Shown: positions 51,790-64,000 of the stretch, in pieces | How positions within the stretch are numbered: the first letter of the stretch is position 1 | Layout of the letters: every line of letters begins with the position of its first letter | Origin: Salvia splendens | Lineage: Eukaryota > Streptophyta > Magnoliopsida > Lamiales > Lamiaceae | Assembly (NCBI RefSeq): GCF_004379255.2 | Contig: NC_056034.1 | Span: 5,334,501 to 5,398,500 of the forward strand | DNA length: 64,000 nucleotides | Direction of reading: 5' to 3' | Translations under genes and position numbers: made by a program | The notes under the pieces: model-generated | What the model saw: only the letters and a program-made list of their open reading frames with translations | What the model was told of the DNA's origin: nothing | The model's database searches: none

Positions 51790-53940
51790 ACTATAGTCTT
51801 CTCATTTTCCTTTAGTCGGATCTTTATGTTTTTCGGCAACGATGAACCAAGTAGAGGTCTGCCGTGGTCAAGGCAGAGTTGGATGTCCCCATCAGGTTGT
51901 AACTTATAAACGTCTGGGCGAAGCGGAGGATGCGGTTCTCAATATGGAAGCCCTTGGAATAGCTTGTTTTAAACGTTCCCACCTTGGGGTGGGTAACGAA
52001 TTCTCATGCCGAATGTGCCTTGAAACAGGAGGTGTACTTCGGAGCTCCTACCATGCGCTCGTTTCAAATGCCATTATCGTCCTCAGCGTGGGTGAACAAC
52101 CCCATCCGCACGGACCACTCTCTTATACTCATTTCGTGCTCCTCGGTGAAGAGTCTGAAAGAGATGGAATCAGCATCGAGGTCAGTGGTAGGTTTGAGCC
52201 GGAATGTCGAGAAGAACTCCCGTGCTAACGCCGTCGGCACCTCCGCAGTGCTATGTTTCAATAGCCAATCAAACCCAATAGCACCAATATATTGGCGGAA
52301 TTCCTCGTCTGAGTCAATCTCCCGCAGTTCTTCCGGATCGTACTGCTTCCCAGACTTCGCCAGCTTACCAAATCCACTCCGCTCCTTGTAAGTTGCTGCC
52401 CTCTTTGGATCGTCAAACTTCCCCATCGCTTCAAGCAGCCCCTTTGTCACCCAGACCTCCGCTGGGTCGTAATTTAGCTCTTCTTCTTGCTCATCTACTT
52501 CTTCATCCTCGGACTCACCAGCCGGGCTAGGGCCGACCTGCTCCTTAGCGAAAGGAACCTTGGTTGGGGCTGTGTGTGGAGCTTCAACAGATTTGACCGT
52601 TGCGGTCTTCTTTGACTTCTTGGTCTGGGGAGCGGCCGCGTGCTTACCCTTGCGCTTTCTTTCCGCGGCCAAGCGGCGTTCTTCTTGTTCATCCTCTTCC
52701 CTGCTAAACCCAAGAGCCTCCTCCTCTTGTTCGCCCTCTGTCCCTGGGGCAAGGAACTCCTCTGCTGTATGTTGGGCGAGATCATTGGCGAGCAGGTTTC
52801 GAACGTCGAGCGAATACGGACCAAGTTATATTGAAGATAACTGAACCGATTGGATCAGTTAGCAAATGTCGTTTCCACTTGATCGATGCAAACTCGCTCT
52901 CACTCGTTTTACCCACCAAAGTAATTTATAACTCCCAATTTCGCACTACTTTAACAGTAAAGCGGCAAGTTCATGGTCGATCCCACAGAGAAGTTGGTGT
53001 ATCAAGAGTGTGAATAGAGAACAGGGGGTTGGCTGCTGCCACGCTTTAACTTGGGAGTTTTTAACTACTGATTTTACTCTAGGCAGAATTAAACTTGCTA
53101 GCTTGATCAAGGTAAATTTAACTACTGGGTCAAGTGCTCAAAGATGAAATTAAAGCAGTAAATGCGAGGATGAAAACGGAAGGAACTTTGATTAAAACTA
53201 AACTCATTACAACGCGAAATTTAAACTAAGCTAATACTTGGGCAACTACGAAAGCAATTAAAACCGAGACGAGCCTAAGCGGGAAACTTAAGACTACGCC
53301 GACAGATAAAAAGTATTCTGTAGTGCTTCTTCAATCCCCCTTTCTAACTAAGCATTACTTTATCTAAGCTAAACTAAGCTATTTTAGAGAACTGAACTAA
53401 ACACTAGAACTAAGCTAAACTAGGCGGCAAGTAAAAGATCGGCTCTTTTTTCATGTGGTGGCACATCCTCTATTTATAGGCTCGGCACGACCTCCAGCTA
53501 GATAACAATCTTGGCAGGGAATATTCGCTTATGCTGAGAGTGAGTGACTCATTGATTGCTACGTGCTCTTCTTCTAGAACGACGACGATTTTCAGCAACA
53601 GAATCGTGACTCAGCTCCTTCCTTGCGTCTCATATTTCAGCACGTGTCCCCTTCTAGAACGTTGTCCTTGATAACAGAATGTTGTGCACCATCCAGTTCA
53701 TAGCCTCGTGTGTCCTTCTTCTGACATCCAGTGGTCCCCTCCTTAACTGCTTGATTACTCCCCTTGATCAACTTCCCCCGAAATCTGGTCTTTTTCACCT
53801 ATTGTACTTGTTTGATCAGTGTGACCTAGTTGTCTTGGTCAAACGGCATTTCTGCACATTTAACACTTGTTTTGAGCGATAAAACTGATTAAGTAGAGTA
53901 CATTTTACCCCTAAACCGCTGCATGAAATGAGCCTTATCA
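51790..53940 (-). mobile_element. Truncated Athila-like Ty3/gypsy fragment (LTR plus start of gag)
   Basis: On the minus strand it begins TGATAAGGCTCATTTCATGC at 53940, the typical start of an Athila-type LTR. It runs through CTGTGGGATCGACCATGAAC (about 52970) to a gag-like frame at 52836-51845. No second LTR or pol is present. The LTR probably ends near 52870; no clear TGGCGCC primer site is visible. The 3' side breaks off around 51790-51845. Confidence 0.7.
51845..52836 (-). pseudogene. Athila ORF-1/gag-like fragment
   Basis: Open from about 52836 (LDVRNLLANDLAQHTAEEFL, no ATG in frame until MAAERKRKGKHAA at 52672). A Lys-rich then acidic region precedes the core (YDPEELREIDSDEEFRQYIG, EFFSTFRLKPTTDLDADS, SFRLFTEEHEMSIREWSVRMGLF). 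A stop follows DDNGI at 52064, and homologous-looking sequence continues beyond it with further stops (RILRFAQTFISYNLMGTSNSAL). It matches the conserved ORF of Athila-type elements by pattern. Not functional. Confidence 0.65.
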
Positions 53941-54705
53941 AACTACTCAGACTTAAAACATACTTGTCCTCAAGTATAAAGAAAAAGAAAAGAAAAGGAT
54001 AAGGCAAATTTCAGGCACGATTTACTTATTTCAAAAGAAAAAAAAGAAGACGAAAAGGAAAAACAGGACTCGAAACAAAAACACATATTCACATGTATGC
54101 ATTAGATCGAATAAATTTCCAACAATCATACCCGAGGTCGAGGTCAATCCATTTGCCAGTAGCTTATGTTTCTTCTCTTTCGCGTTTGCTTGATCAATGT
54201 GTCAGTTCGTCAAGATTGCTCAAATTATTTTTGACCCATATAAGGGTATTGCTTAATATTCAAAAAATATTTTATAATTTGATATAAATAATATGCGTCA
54301 TAGCACGGGTGTAATACTAATTTATACTAAACTCAAACTTATTTTAGTCTCTAGTTATTTATACTAAACTCAAACTTAGTTTAGTGTAAATATTATTTAA
54401 AAAATAATATTACTTCAATCATTTACATTAAACTTAAATTTAAAATAATACTATATTAAGCTTTTTTTTATTCTTAAAATTTGAAAAAAGTTATAGGTTT
54501 GATTTTCGAGTATTATTGAAGCCAATTGTCTACTCCATTATAGATTCTAGTGCATCATAGGAGATATCTAAAGACGCACGCGTTGGCATTAAAAACAATA
54601 ATTCGTTCTAATATTTTCAATTGAGTTAGACAGAGAGACTGCATAATTTCAAAACATTAAATAAATAGCGAGATATAAAATACCCCGTAGTAAACAACAT
54701 ACTGT

Positions 54706-54966
54706 GTAGATAACCTTTTCCACCTTCATTAGTGTTGTGGTTTCATTAGATGGCATTGCTATTTAAACTAAGCAAAAGTTACAGAAGAGGTGTTAAATCT
54801 GGTGAAGTTTTTTATATAATTAGGAGCTAACTGGTCTGTCTTTAAGAGTTGTACTAGAATTAATTTTCTGGAAATAAACTTATTAAACAAATGGTTTCGT
54901 GGTGTAGTTGGTTATCACGTCAGTCTAACACACTGAAGGTCTCCGGTTCGAGTCCGGGCGAAGCCA
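54706..54966 (+). repeat. 261-bp duplicated block ending in a tRNA-Val gene (copy 2)
   Basis: Direct-repeat partner of 46724-46984, 7982 bp away, same orientation, no gaps. Confidence 0.93.
54893..54966 (+). tRNA. tRNA-Val (anticodon AAC), copy 2
   Basis: 74 nt, same as copy 1 except TTCGAGT in the T loop. Anticodon loop CTAACAC. A T-rich stretch follows the gene. Confidence 0.95.
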
Positions 54967-55223
54967 ATTTATTTTTTCCTATTTTGCATTACAATTTTAT
55001 ATCCAAATTGGCCAAATAGTCAAATATACTAGCGACTTTCACATGTCCTGTACTGGATTAGTATTTGTTAAAATCTTCAAGGATTCTGAATTTTGATTTA
55101 CACATTTCATATAGATGTTTGAATTTGAAATATGGCATCTACAAACTTTGTGACGAGTTTAAAATATCATTGTGGCCTTCTTACACAATAAAAAAATATC
55201 CATGTGGACGATAGAGACTATTA

Positions 55224-55474
55224 CTCCCTCCATCCCACATAATTTGGGACACTTTGACCGGGCACGAGTTTTAAGAAATGTAATGAAAAGTGAGTTGAAA
55301 AAATTAGTGGAATGTGAGTCCCACTTTTATATATTAGTTTTATAATTAAATGTGAGTACGAATGAGTTAGTGAAATGTGGGGTCCACTACAAAAATGTTA
55401 AAGTGAAATGGGTCAAATTATGTGGGATGGCCCAAAATGAAAAAACTGGGTCAAATTATGTGGGACGGAGGGAG
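55224..55474. mobile_element. Stowaway-type MITE, 251 bp
   Basis: Ends CTCCCTCCATCCCACATAAT and the inverse ATTATGTGGGACGGAGGGAG, flanked by TA at 55222-55223 and 55475-55476. Well preserved. Confidence 0.9.
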
Positions 55475-55645
55475 TATAACATAGTAATAAAACATGGACA
55501 TTTAGAAGCCAACATATTTGAATCCAAGCACTTCCTTTCTCATTAAGCTGTGGATGAATGAAACTAAAATTTCATTTCATCACCTTAAATTAGTTTCTCC
55601 ATAAAATAAAAAGTTAAGAGCGTAATACATAAAAAAAATAAGTTT

Positions 55646-55727
55646 CGTCGACAGCAGGGTTCGAACCTGCGCGGGCGAAGCCCAACAGATTTCAAGTCTG
55701 TCTCCTTAACCACTCGGACATATCGAC
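55646..55727 (-). tRNA. tRNA-Ser (anticodon UGA)
   Basis: 82 nt on the minus strand: acceptor GTCGATA with TGTCGAC, D arm GTCCGAGTGGTTAAGGAG, anticodon stem-loop AGACTTGAAATCT (TGA), long class II variable arm (TGGGCTTCGCCC) and T arm GCAGGTTCGAACCCTGC. The long variable arm confirms serine type. Discriminator G. Confidence 0.95.
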
Positions 55728-57571
55728 CTGTCGTGTTCTGGTTGGAGTTGTAATCAATTATTAACCCATATTAGTTCGCACTAAGAATGAGTTGATGATT
55801 TGTTAGCACAATTGGTCACTATGCAGCAATCCTGCTTTAAATGAACATTGAAGAATGTAATATTGCTCATTACTAGTTTTCACCATTCTAGTGTAATATT
55901 TCAACATGTGGTATGTTTGCAGCAGGTTTTTATATGCAGAAAATTTGAAGCCAAAGACAAAAGCATCAACTTCATGTGGCGTAGTTGAAGATGTCAGTGG
56001 GTTGTTTGTTTGGCTTAAATTTGTATGGGATTCTCACCCCCAAATTACAACCTTCCAAAATCCAAACATACTATACCACTTCATATGTTGACAAACAAAT
56101 CACTAAATTGTAGCCATCCATTTTATTCATTTCGATTTGGATTAGTGCACCTCTTTTCTTTGCCAATGGGAGTAACTTTTTTGGATTATTCTTGATCAGC
56201 AATTACTTCCCAAAATCCACATCAAATCTCTTTTCACATAGTCAAGTAATTAATTTGAGCGTTAGATAATTGTGAATATTATAGAAAAGACCGCCATGAT
56301 TTGTTCCTGACTAACTTCAAAACTCAAAAGACTCATACAATAAAAATTAAGAAAGATAAATTATGACACGTAATACATTTTTTTTAATTTAGTTCTATTT
56401 TAGGATATAATTTCATGACTAATATATCCATATTTTATAATTTTGGATATTTTTTTATCATTATCATTTTAGGAAAAAATCATTGATTTAGATTATAAAT
56501 TAATTATGGTATATACACACCTACATAATTAAATTACTCCATTATACGTAATTGTAAAATAATTTTACTATAACTTAATACAACCTTATATATTTTTCAA
56601 ATAAATTTTCATCTAATTATTTTATATAGATTTTTTCTAGTTTTTGTCTTTGTATTTTATGTAATTCTCCCATAGCTTGTTTTTATTTTTATTAATATTT
56701 TATAAAACAAATCATCGTGTATAAATCATCAATTTAAGAATGAAATCCTTTGTCTTAATATATGAATTTTTTAAAAAATATTTTCCATATTGAAATGTGA
56801 ATTACTAATAAAATAATATAGTCAAAATAATTAAACATTTTTCTTATCCAAAACTTAATAAAGAACCCAAATTTTGAAATGTGAATCCTATTTTGGATGT
56901 CTATCTTATTTTCAAAGTAATGGCTAAATGCTATATTAACAACGGGTAATAACTTTTAAATCTTCGTGAAAAATACGATCGCACATAATTACTGTGGGCA
57001 GTGGAGGGAATATTTTTTTAAAGGTAACATGCACAATTTACAAATCTAAATATCATGTATACAATTAAAGACTATAAATATTAATGTAAATTACCTCTTT
57101 TATTTAGAGTTAAGATTCTCTAGTTTTGAAAGCCTGTTTTACACTGTATTCCTAAAAGCTAAAAGTAAAACTAAGCCAGCTATACATAAAGATAATTACA
57201 AATACAACATACAAAATAACCAAATTTACAATCTGCCGAGTCAAATCACCCAAAAATGTTATACTACCATTGTTGCCTAATTTTTGTTGACTTGCATTTT
57301 TGTAATGAAATGTGGTCTATTTTCAAATAACCCGGCTACTTATTTAATCGTCCACATTTGATTACTTGGAACTTTTCGTTTGTTATTCTTCTCCTATGAA
57401 ATTTTCGAAAAGTAATTATAAATACTTATATTCAAGTACAATTCCCCATAATTAATGCTAATAATGAAAAAAATTCTACCTACCTTGCCAAAAAAGGCAT
57501 AAAAACACGTTAAGCAAAAGTAATTTTCTTCACCAGTTGCTGTGTGCACGAATACAAGATGAATCCAGTGA
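55728..57571. other. Intergenic, A/T-rich
   Basis: No gene, RNA or clear transposon end recognised. Short ORFs have no family features. Confidence 0.45.
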
Positions 57572-57580
57572 TTCTTTTTA

Positions 57581-58423
57581 GAGGGAACGTCTTTTTTCGG
57601 TCCACAAACTTTATTAAAATATCATTTTAGGTCCGTGAACTTTGAAAATATCATTTGAGGTCCGTCTACTATGGGTTAATCTCAATCGAAGTATTTTTTT
57701 TACTATTTCCAAGTTATTTCGGACGAAAATACCCTCAATACCTTGAAGGGTGCATATTTTTTATAAACTTATCACATACTCATATTTTTTATAAATATCT
57801 TTACTATATATTTTTTTTATAAATTTTCTAAATATAATTTGACTTTCAATATTATCACTTAATATTGTGACAATCAAGAAAAGTTTCTTCTTCAACTTTT
57901 TATAATTAAAGAATTTTAAAATATTTTTGAGATATGGATACTCGTAAAATATTAATGTTACAGTCAATAGACGATATTTGAATATTGATATATTGTCAAA
58001 AATATATAGTAAAGATATTTATCAATATTCAAGTATCGTCTATTGACGGTGACATTAATTTTTACTAGTATTCATACCTCAAAAATATTTTAAAATTCTT
58101 TAATTATAAACAGTTGAAGATGAATTTTTTCTTGCATGTCACAAAATTAAGTGATAACATTGAATGTCAAATTATATTTAGAAAATTCATCAAAAATATA
58201 TAGTAAATATATTTATAAAAAATATGAATATGTGATAAGTTTATTAAAAAAATGTACTATTAAAGGCACTGGGGGTATTTTTATCTGAAAAAACTTAGAA
58301 ATAGTAAAAAGTATTTCGATTGAGATTAATTCATAGTTGACGAATCTCAAATGATTTTCTTCAAAATTGACGAATATAAAATAATACTTTGACAAAGTTC
58401 ATGTACTCAAAAATAGGTCCCTC
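57581..58423. mobile_element. Mutator-like foldback MITE, 843 bp
   Basis: Flanked by the perfect 9-bp duplication TTCTTTTTA at 57572-57580 and 58424-58432, as expected for Mutator-like elements. Ends GAGGGAACGTCTTTTTTCGG and the inverse of GAGGGACCTATTTTTGAG. Arms of about 400 bp match nearly to the centre near 58000 (for example TTAATCTCAATCGAAGTATT against its inverse at about 58309). No coding capacity. Confidence 0.88.
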
Positions 58424-58432
58424 TTCTTTTTA

Positions 58433-58964
58433 TTACACCACTCGGATCTTTTCTTATTATTACAGGACGACCTAGGAGACACGATAAAGAAGAATCTGTT
58501 GCAAATCCTAGCGAAAAATAATACTCCGCCTCACCACAAACGTTGTAATCTCTCTCCTCTCTCTCTTTAATGTCTCTGTGTACTGAAGCCTCGACATCTA
58601 TGGCCACTCACGGGATGAATTGAAAGGGAGGGAATCTTCAACTCGAGGAAATTTCATGCTTTCCATTTTTCTCTGTCCACAAAAATACAGAAAAATTAAA
58701 ACCCAAACCAACTAACAAATTTGTGGCCTTTCTTCTCCTCTGCCTCACCTCCCATCACTTCACACAATTAACTCTGCTCCTGCTTCCTCCTCTCTTCTTG
58801 TCTTTCACTACTAATTTTCAATTTCTTGATGATTGATTTTCTGCTTTTCTTTTGCTGATCCCAAGAATTCCCACCCCTTTATTGAGAAGTTTCCGCTAAT
58901 CCAACAAAAAACAATCAATTTCTATAAACTTTTGTCGAGCTTCAACTGCAACTTGTTTGATCAA
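58433..58964. other. Upstream region and 5' UTR of the ankyrin gene
   Basis: A CT-rich stretch (CTCTCTCCTCTCTCTCTTTAA, about 58550-58570) and a pyrimidine-rich leader precede the start codon. No other feature. Confidence 0.45.
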
Positions 58965-61143
58965 ATGACTCATCCAACATACTTCCCCTTGAGATGGGAG
59001 ACAACAGGAGATCAATGGTGGTTCGCTTCTCCAATAGATTTGGCTGCTGCAAACGGCCACTACGATCTAGTCAGAGAGCTTCTTTACATTGACACCAATC
59101 TTCTCATCAAACTAACATCCCTTCCAAGAATCCGGCGCCTCGAGACCGTGTGGGACGACGACGCCACCTTCGCCCACGTTGCCAAGTGCAGGTCCCAAGT
59201 CGCTAGAAAGCTCCTCCTCGGGTGTGAAAAAAGAAACGGCCACAATTCTCTCATCAGGGCTGGCTATGGAGGCTGGCTGCTCTACACTGCTGCCTCAGCT
59301 GGAGATATGCCTTTTGTGAAAGAATTGCTGCAGAGGGATCCTCTGCTTGTGTTTGGGGAGAGAGAGTATGGCGTCACTGATATGTTCTATGCTGCTGCCA
59401 GGAGCGGGAATTCGGAGGTCTTCATGCTCTTGTTTGATAGCTCTCTCTCCGCGAGGGGGCAGGCCGAGCCATCGTCCGGTTTTAAGGCGGAGATGGTGAA
59501 TAGGTCGGTTCATGCTGCGGCTAGGGGCGGCAATGTGGGGTTGTTGGTGGAGCTTTTGGGAGATGGCGCCGATGTTCTTGGTTTTAGGGATGTTAGAGGC
59601 TCCACGCTTCTGCATACTGCCGCTGGGAGAGGGCAGCTTAAGGTGAGATTGATGAGATTTTCATGTTGTTGTTTCTCTTTATTGGTTTAGTGTGTCTCTT
59701 TAATGATTAGCAGATAATTTATGCTTCTCTGTTACATGCTGCTGTTGTTTAGTTTAATGTGGATTGAATTCAAAGATGCTTATTTCAAGTGATGGTTTAG
59801 TTTGAGGTGTGTTGTGAAGTTATCATGTAGAGTAAGTGTTTGGTGGTTCTACAATGCAGGTAGTTAGGCATTTAATATCCTCGTATGAGGCGATGATCGA
59901 GTCTGTGGACAACAGAGGCAACACGGCCTTAAATATTGCGGCCTACAGGGGCCATCTGCCAGTGGTGGAGCTTCTTACACGCGCAAGGCCTAGCACTGCA
60001 TCTCTGACAAACAACAGCGGGAACACGTTTCTTCACATGGCAGTGTTGGGCTTCCTCGCCCCCGGCTTCAAAAGGCTGGACCGACAGCTGGAGCTCATGA
60101 AACAGCTGGTTTCCGGGAGCTTTGTTAGTATGGAAGATGTTGTCAATGTGAAGAACAAAGAAGGCAGAACTGCCCTTCACATGGCAGTAATCGAGAACCT
60201 TCAGTCCCAAGTTGTCGAGCTACTCATGTCTATGCGCTACATCAACCTCAACATACGCGATTCAGATGGGAACACGCCCTTGGATCTGCTCAAGCAGCGA
60301 CCACATTCAGCCTCTTCTGAGATTCTGATCAGACGGCTGATTGCAGCCGGAGGGATTGAGAATTCTAAGGATCAAACGACAAGAAATGCTCTTGTCTCTC
60401 ATCTGAGGAGGCATGGCATTGGAGGTAGTCCCGGGACTTCTTTCAGAATCCCAGATGCTGAGATACTTCTGCACACTGGAACGGATGACATTGGCCCCTC
60501 GAGCTGTGATTTGACTAGCTCTGAGTTTGGCTACTCTTGTGAAATCGAACGTGTTGCATCCACCTCCTCTAAATACAACAAGATGGCCACCATCAACAGT
60601 GCTGCCAAGCGTTTCAAGAACCTGCTGCTGAAGAAGGCCAGGGATGGAGATGCTTCTGACATGGAAGACGATTATTCCTTTGGATCGCCTAGGTTAAGCT
60701 CGGGCAGTAAGAACAGTCCTATCTCGCTTAGGCAGCAATTCTCGAAGCAAGCTTCCCTCCCAAACAACAAGAGAACACAATATTCTTTACCAGCTGGTAC
60801 TCTTCCAAGTCCATCCACCAAGAAGAAGTTTGCTGCAGGGTTATCACAAGGCGTGCTGCAGCTGCTGCCAAAGTCATACGCTGGTTCCCCCTCGAGTGCC
60901 TACTCTGAGTCGTCGTGGTCATCTCCACTATCAGCTGATAAAGGAAAGAGCCATTATCATCGCAGTGGGAGCGATGCACCTCACTCCCCCAACTCGGGCA
61001 GCCTTAAAATGAAGCACAACCACCCGTCGTTCAACTTGAAGCTGATGAACAACTACTTCTGTTTCGGAGCCCAAGGCTTGGCCGTGGACAACTCCATCAC
61101 CTCGCCACGGCCGAGCCAGAGTCAGCATAGACTAGCTGCCTAG
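58965..61143 (+). CDS. Ankyrin-repeat protein, soluble
   Basis: 653 residues in two exons, 58965-59642 and 59860-61143, joined phase 0 at GQLK|VVRHL. Start MTHPTYFPLRWETTGDQWW is chosen because upstream in-frame codons read as leader. Ankyrin units are visible at SPIDLAAANGHYDLVRELL, GGWLLYTAASAGDMPFVKEL, RSVHAAARGGNVGLLVELL, RGSTLLHTAAGRGQLKVV, RGNTALNIAAYRGHLPVVEL, SGNTFLHMAVLG, EGRTALHMAVIEN and DGNTPLDLL. After residue 390 comes a Ser/Lys-rich region with no membrane segment and no RING, so it is neither an ACD6/PGG-type nor an XBAT-type protein. Such proteins mediate protein contacts; partners cannot be told. A conserved C-terminal NLKLMNNYFCFGAQGL may be a binding motif. It lies 515 bp upstream of the amino-acid transporter, same strand. 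Confidence 0.92.
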
Positions 61144-61658
61144 GTTTGGTTTTGGAGAAAGAAAAGTTGTGGCTAGTTTGTGTTTGTGGGACTTTTGGTT
61201 ATGGATCAATAATACACAATGTAAATTATTGAGAGGCTATCTATCTATAGTAGTTATACCTAATTGTTTATCGGAAATTTGCTCACTGTGACGCCTTGTG
61301 TTCCTCCTCTTGAGGTAAACCATTACTATAAAAATATATTGTTTCCTTAATTTGTGAGACTCATTGATGCCCTTTCATTCTTGGCGTTACATATGTTGTC
61401 AGTTATTTTTGGTAGTGAGGTGAATTTGACACGGTTTTGATTCAACTTTCCAAACCCAAAAAAAGAATCAAAGACAGTGAATAATTTCCAAAATCTTGGG
61501 AGATTTAAAGGGCTGGAATCAACTTTCCTTGTATTCATATATTATTAATGGAGTACTAATACATATTGAATTTTGACAGCATAGCTATCTGTTCATTTTT
61601 AAAAGAGGATTTGCTACTCAAGAATCTTGATTTGCCATTCTTGTGTTGAGTGTGAGGG

Positions 61659-63641
61659 ATGGCTGCCAGAGAAGGAGAATGTGACCAGAGAACGGAGGAG
61701 GAGAGGGCGATTGATGACTGGCTTCCGATCACGTCGTCAAGGACGGCCAAATGGTGGTACTCAACTTTCCACAATGTGACTGCCATGGTTGGAGCTGGTG
61801 TCCTCAGTCTTCCATATGCCATGTCTAGCATGGGATGGTACACTATTTCATTTCTAAAATATCCCTTTTTTTACTAATAGATCTTTGGAATTTGACTGTA
61901 AATATGTTGTAGAGTCATGGTGAAAAAAACAACTGATTTTTCACTCATCAAATAATTAAAAAGATATATAGTCTTGAGGAATCTATGAAATTTTTAGTTT
62001 TCCTTGTATAACTTTGACAGTAAAACAAAGATCTGACTTGATTATTCAAATTATATGCAATGTAAAAAATATTGTTCCATTAAGGGAAAATGAAGAGTGA
62101 TTCTGCAGGGGAGCTGGTGTGACAATGTTGATAATATCATGGATCATCACCCTCTACACACTATGGCAAATGGTGGAGATGCACGAGATGGTTCCTGGGA
62201 AGAGGTTCGACAGGTACCACGAGCTAGGCCAGCACGCATTTGGGGAGAAACTCGGACTATACATCGTGGTTCCTCAGCAAGTGGTGGTCGAGGTCAGCAC
62301 GTGCATCATCTACATGGTCACCGGGGGAAAATCCTTGAAGAAGACGTACGAGTCCTTGTGCTCCGACTGCAGGGAGATCAAGCTCACCTACTTCATCTTG
62401 ATCTTCGCCTCTGTCCACTTTTTCCTCTCCCACCTCCCCAACTTCAACTCCATCTCTGTTGTTTCCCTTGCAGCAGCTGTCATGTCCCTGACGTACGTTC
62501 AACGTTGCCATAGCTCGATCTTTCTTGATTTATGTGTGTTGTAACTAGTGTGTTGATTAATTTGTTCCATTTGTGGTATGTGTAGCTACTCTACCATTGC
62601 TTGGACAGCTGCACTTGCAAAAGGAAGTGATGGTCATGTGGACTACGGGCCAAGGGGCAAGAACACGAAGGACAATGTGTTCAATTTCTTCAACGCGTTG
62701 GGAGACATAGCCTTCGCCTATGCTGGACACAACGTGGTGTTGGAGATCCAAGCAACGATCCCATCTCCTTCCAAAAAACCTATGTGGAAGGGAGTTGTGT
62801 TTGCATATATTATTGTCGCCCTCTGCTACTTGCCCGTTGCATTCATCGGGTACTACATTTTTGGGAACGAGGTGGAGGACAACATCCTGCTTGGGCTCAA
62901 CAAGCCAGAATGGCTCATTGCTGCTGCTAACATCTTTGTGTTTGTACATGTTGTCGGAGGCTACCAGGTTAGTTTGTGGTGTATTCAAGATTGTGTGTCT
63001 ATATTGTTGATGTTTTGTACTGTTGGAATGGTAGATATATGCAATGCCGGTTTTCGACATGTTGGAGACGTATTTGGTGAAGGAGATCAAGTTGAAGCCT
63101 AGTTTCTGGCTTCGTTTCACTACCCGTACCATATACGTTGGTCAGCTTATTTATCAATTATCATCATCTTCTTAGATTATGTTTACCTTTGTATTGTGAA
63201 AGAAAACACATTTTTGAATCCATTTGCTGTGCAGCATTGACTATGTTTATTGGTATGACATTCCCCTTCTTTGGTGGACTGGTTGGATTCTTTGGAGGAT
63301 TTGCTTTGGCTCCAACTACTTACTTTGTTAGTCACTCTCACTCTCAATATCTCTCTCTTATAAGTATATGAATCTTTTATTTGTTTATATTTTTGTAGCT
63401 TCCTTGCATCATCTGGCTAATTGTGAAGAAGCCCAAGAAGTTCAGTTTCTCCTGGATTATTAACTGGGTAAGTCATCTTCTTGTAATATAGTTCTACTAA
63501 CAATTGAAAGTTTCTTGAAATTGTATGATGTTGAATGTTCAGGTGTTTATTATATTGGGTTTGATGCTAATGACATTGGCGCCCATTGGAGGGCTAAGGA
63601 ACATCATTCTATCAGCCAAGACCTACAAGTTCTACCAATAG
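61659..63641 (+). CDS. Lysine/histidine transporter-like amino-acid permease (LHT, AAAP family)
   Basis: Proton-coupled plasma-membrane importer of neutral and acidic amino acids (family knowledge from LHT1). Exons: 61659-61837, 62109-62492, 62586-62967, 63035-63140, 63235-63326, 63399-63467 and 63543-63641; 436 residues, typical LHT length. Start [23 protein letters not shown]. Signature segments: [20 protein letters not shown] (helix 1), [108 protein letters not shown] and [20 protein letters not shown] at the end. All introns GT-AG and in frame. Around ten to eleven hydrophobic segments are seen, as expected. Which LHT member it is cannot be settled here. Confidence 0.95.
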
Positions 63642-64000
63642 ATTTGTCTCCTTGTTTATCGTTTGAATTTCAATAACATATGTTCCTCATGTTTGGCTAC
63701 ATATCAGTTATCGATGTTGACCAAATTGACCTAAAGAATTCATCTTTGCTGCAATTTTTGTCACATTTTGTTTCATTTCCAACCCTTTTTCTTACTAACC
63801 ATATACGACTTATAATTATTGCAATTCTACATACATAAAACCACAATATTTCTCAGTGAAACAATATTTTACTCGTGTCATATTACTTCGGTGCATATAT
63901 GTGACGTTCGGTTGTCATGACTAATTATTATACATAATCCATCTAGGATTAAGTTGTGAAATTAACTGATTATCACATAATTATCCATCTAGGATTAGAA
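63642..64000. other. 3' UTR of the LHT gene and window end
   Basis: No gene. The sequence CATAATTATACATAATCCATCTAGG-type words repeat near the end (63930-63995), possibly a short local duplication (ATCCATCTAGGATTA at 63939 and 63982). Confidence 0.45.

Overview
This is nuclear DNA of a eudicot plant. The evidence is intron-rich genes with GT-AG and a few GC-AG introns, plant gene families (GT-1 trihelix factor, cytosolic GAPDH, ABCC transporter, LHT amino-acid permease), plant tRNA genes, and dense plant transposons: Tat-lineage Ty3/gypsy, PIF/Harbinger, Stowaway, hAT and Mutator-like MITEs. The family cannot be proven from the sequence. Lamiales (mint family) is my weak guess.

Layout. 1-3.9 kb: 3' part of a GT-1-type trihelix factor gene (+). 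5.4-7.2 kb: complete gene for 40S ribosomal protein SA (-), with a telo-box/TGGGCY promoter. 7.7-22.4 kb: a transposon-rich tract holding two Stowaway elements, a complete 4.56 kb PIF/Harbinger element with TTA target duplications, a foldback element, nested Harbinger MITEs, a MITE with a perfect 62-bp palindrome, a shortened second copy of the ribosomal-protein SA 5' flank, and a Harbinger-derived element with a broken SANT-like gene. 22.5-33.4 kb: an 10.9 kb Tat-type LTR retrotransposon with two indistinguishable 596-bp LTRs. 34.7-37.2 kb: a small non-autonomous LTR element inserted into a Stowaway-like MITE. 37.4-39.4 kb: another Harbinger derivative with a decayed SANT-like gene. 40.3-45.8 kb: a full ABCC (MRP-type) transporter gene (+). 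46.3-49 kb: a hAT MITE, tRNA-Val and a nested MITE. 49.2-51.1 kb: cytosolic GAPDH gene (+). 51.8-53.9 kb: an Athila-like LTR/gag fragment. 54.7-55.7 kb: a second tRNA-Val within a 261-bp duplicated block, a Stowaway MITE and tRNA-Ser. 57.6-58.4 kb: a Mutator-like foldback MITE with a 9-bp target duplication. 59-61.1 kb: an ankyrin-repeat protein gene (+). 61.7-63.6 kb: an LHT-type amino-acid transporter gene (+).

The host genes are unrelated housekeeping, transport and regulatory genes and form no operon-like unit. The unusual biology is in the mobile elements. (1) The Harbinger element carries, opposite a broken transposase gene, an open gene joining a Myb/SANT-like domain to one partial and one complete B3 DNA-binding domain. 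(2) The Tat element has gag-protease and pol in one frame separated by a single UAG in a CARYYA-type readthrough context. (3) The same Tat element carries two antisense genes, one with two convincing introns, ahead of a 39-bp tandem array. (4) A local duplication gives a nearby copy of the ribosomal-protein SA flank without most of the transposons, which helps date the insertions.

Coding coordinates were derived by hand from reading frames and splice sites. Exon junctions quoted keep frame across every intron. Family assignments rest on recognised motifs, not on database searches.
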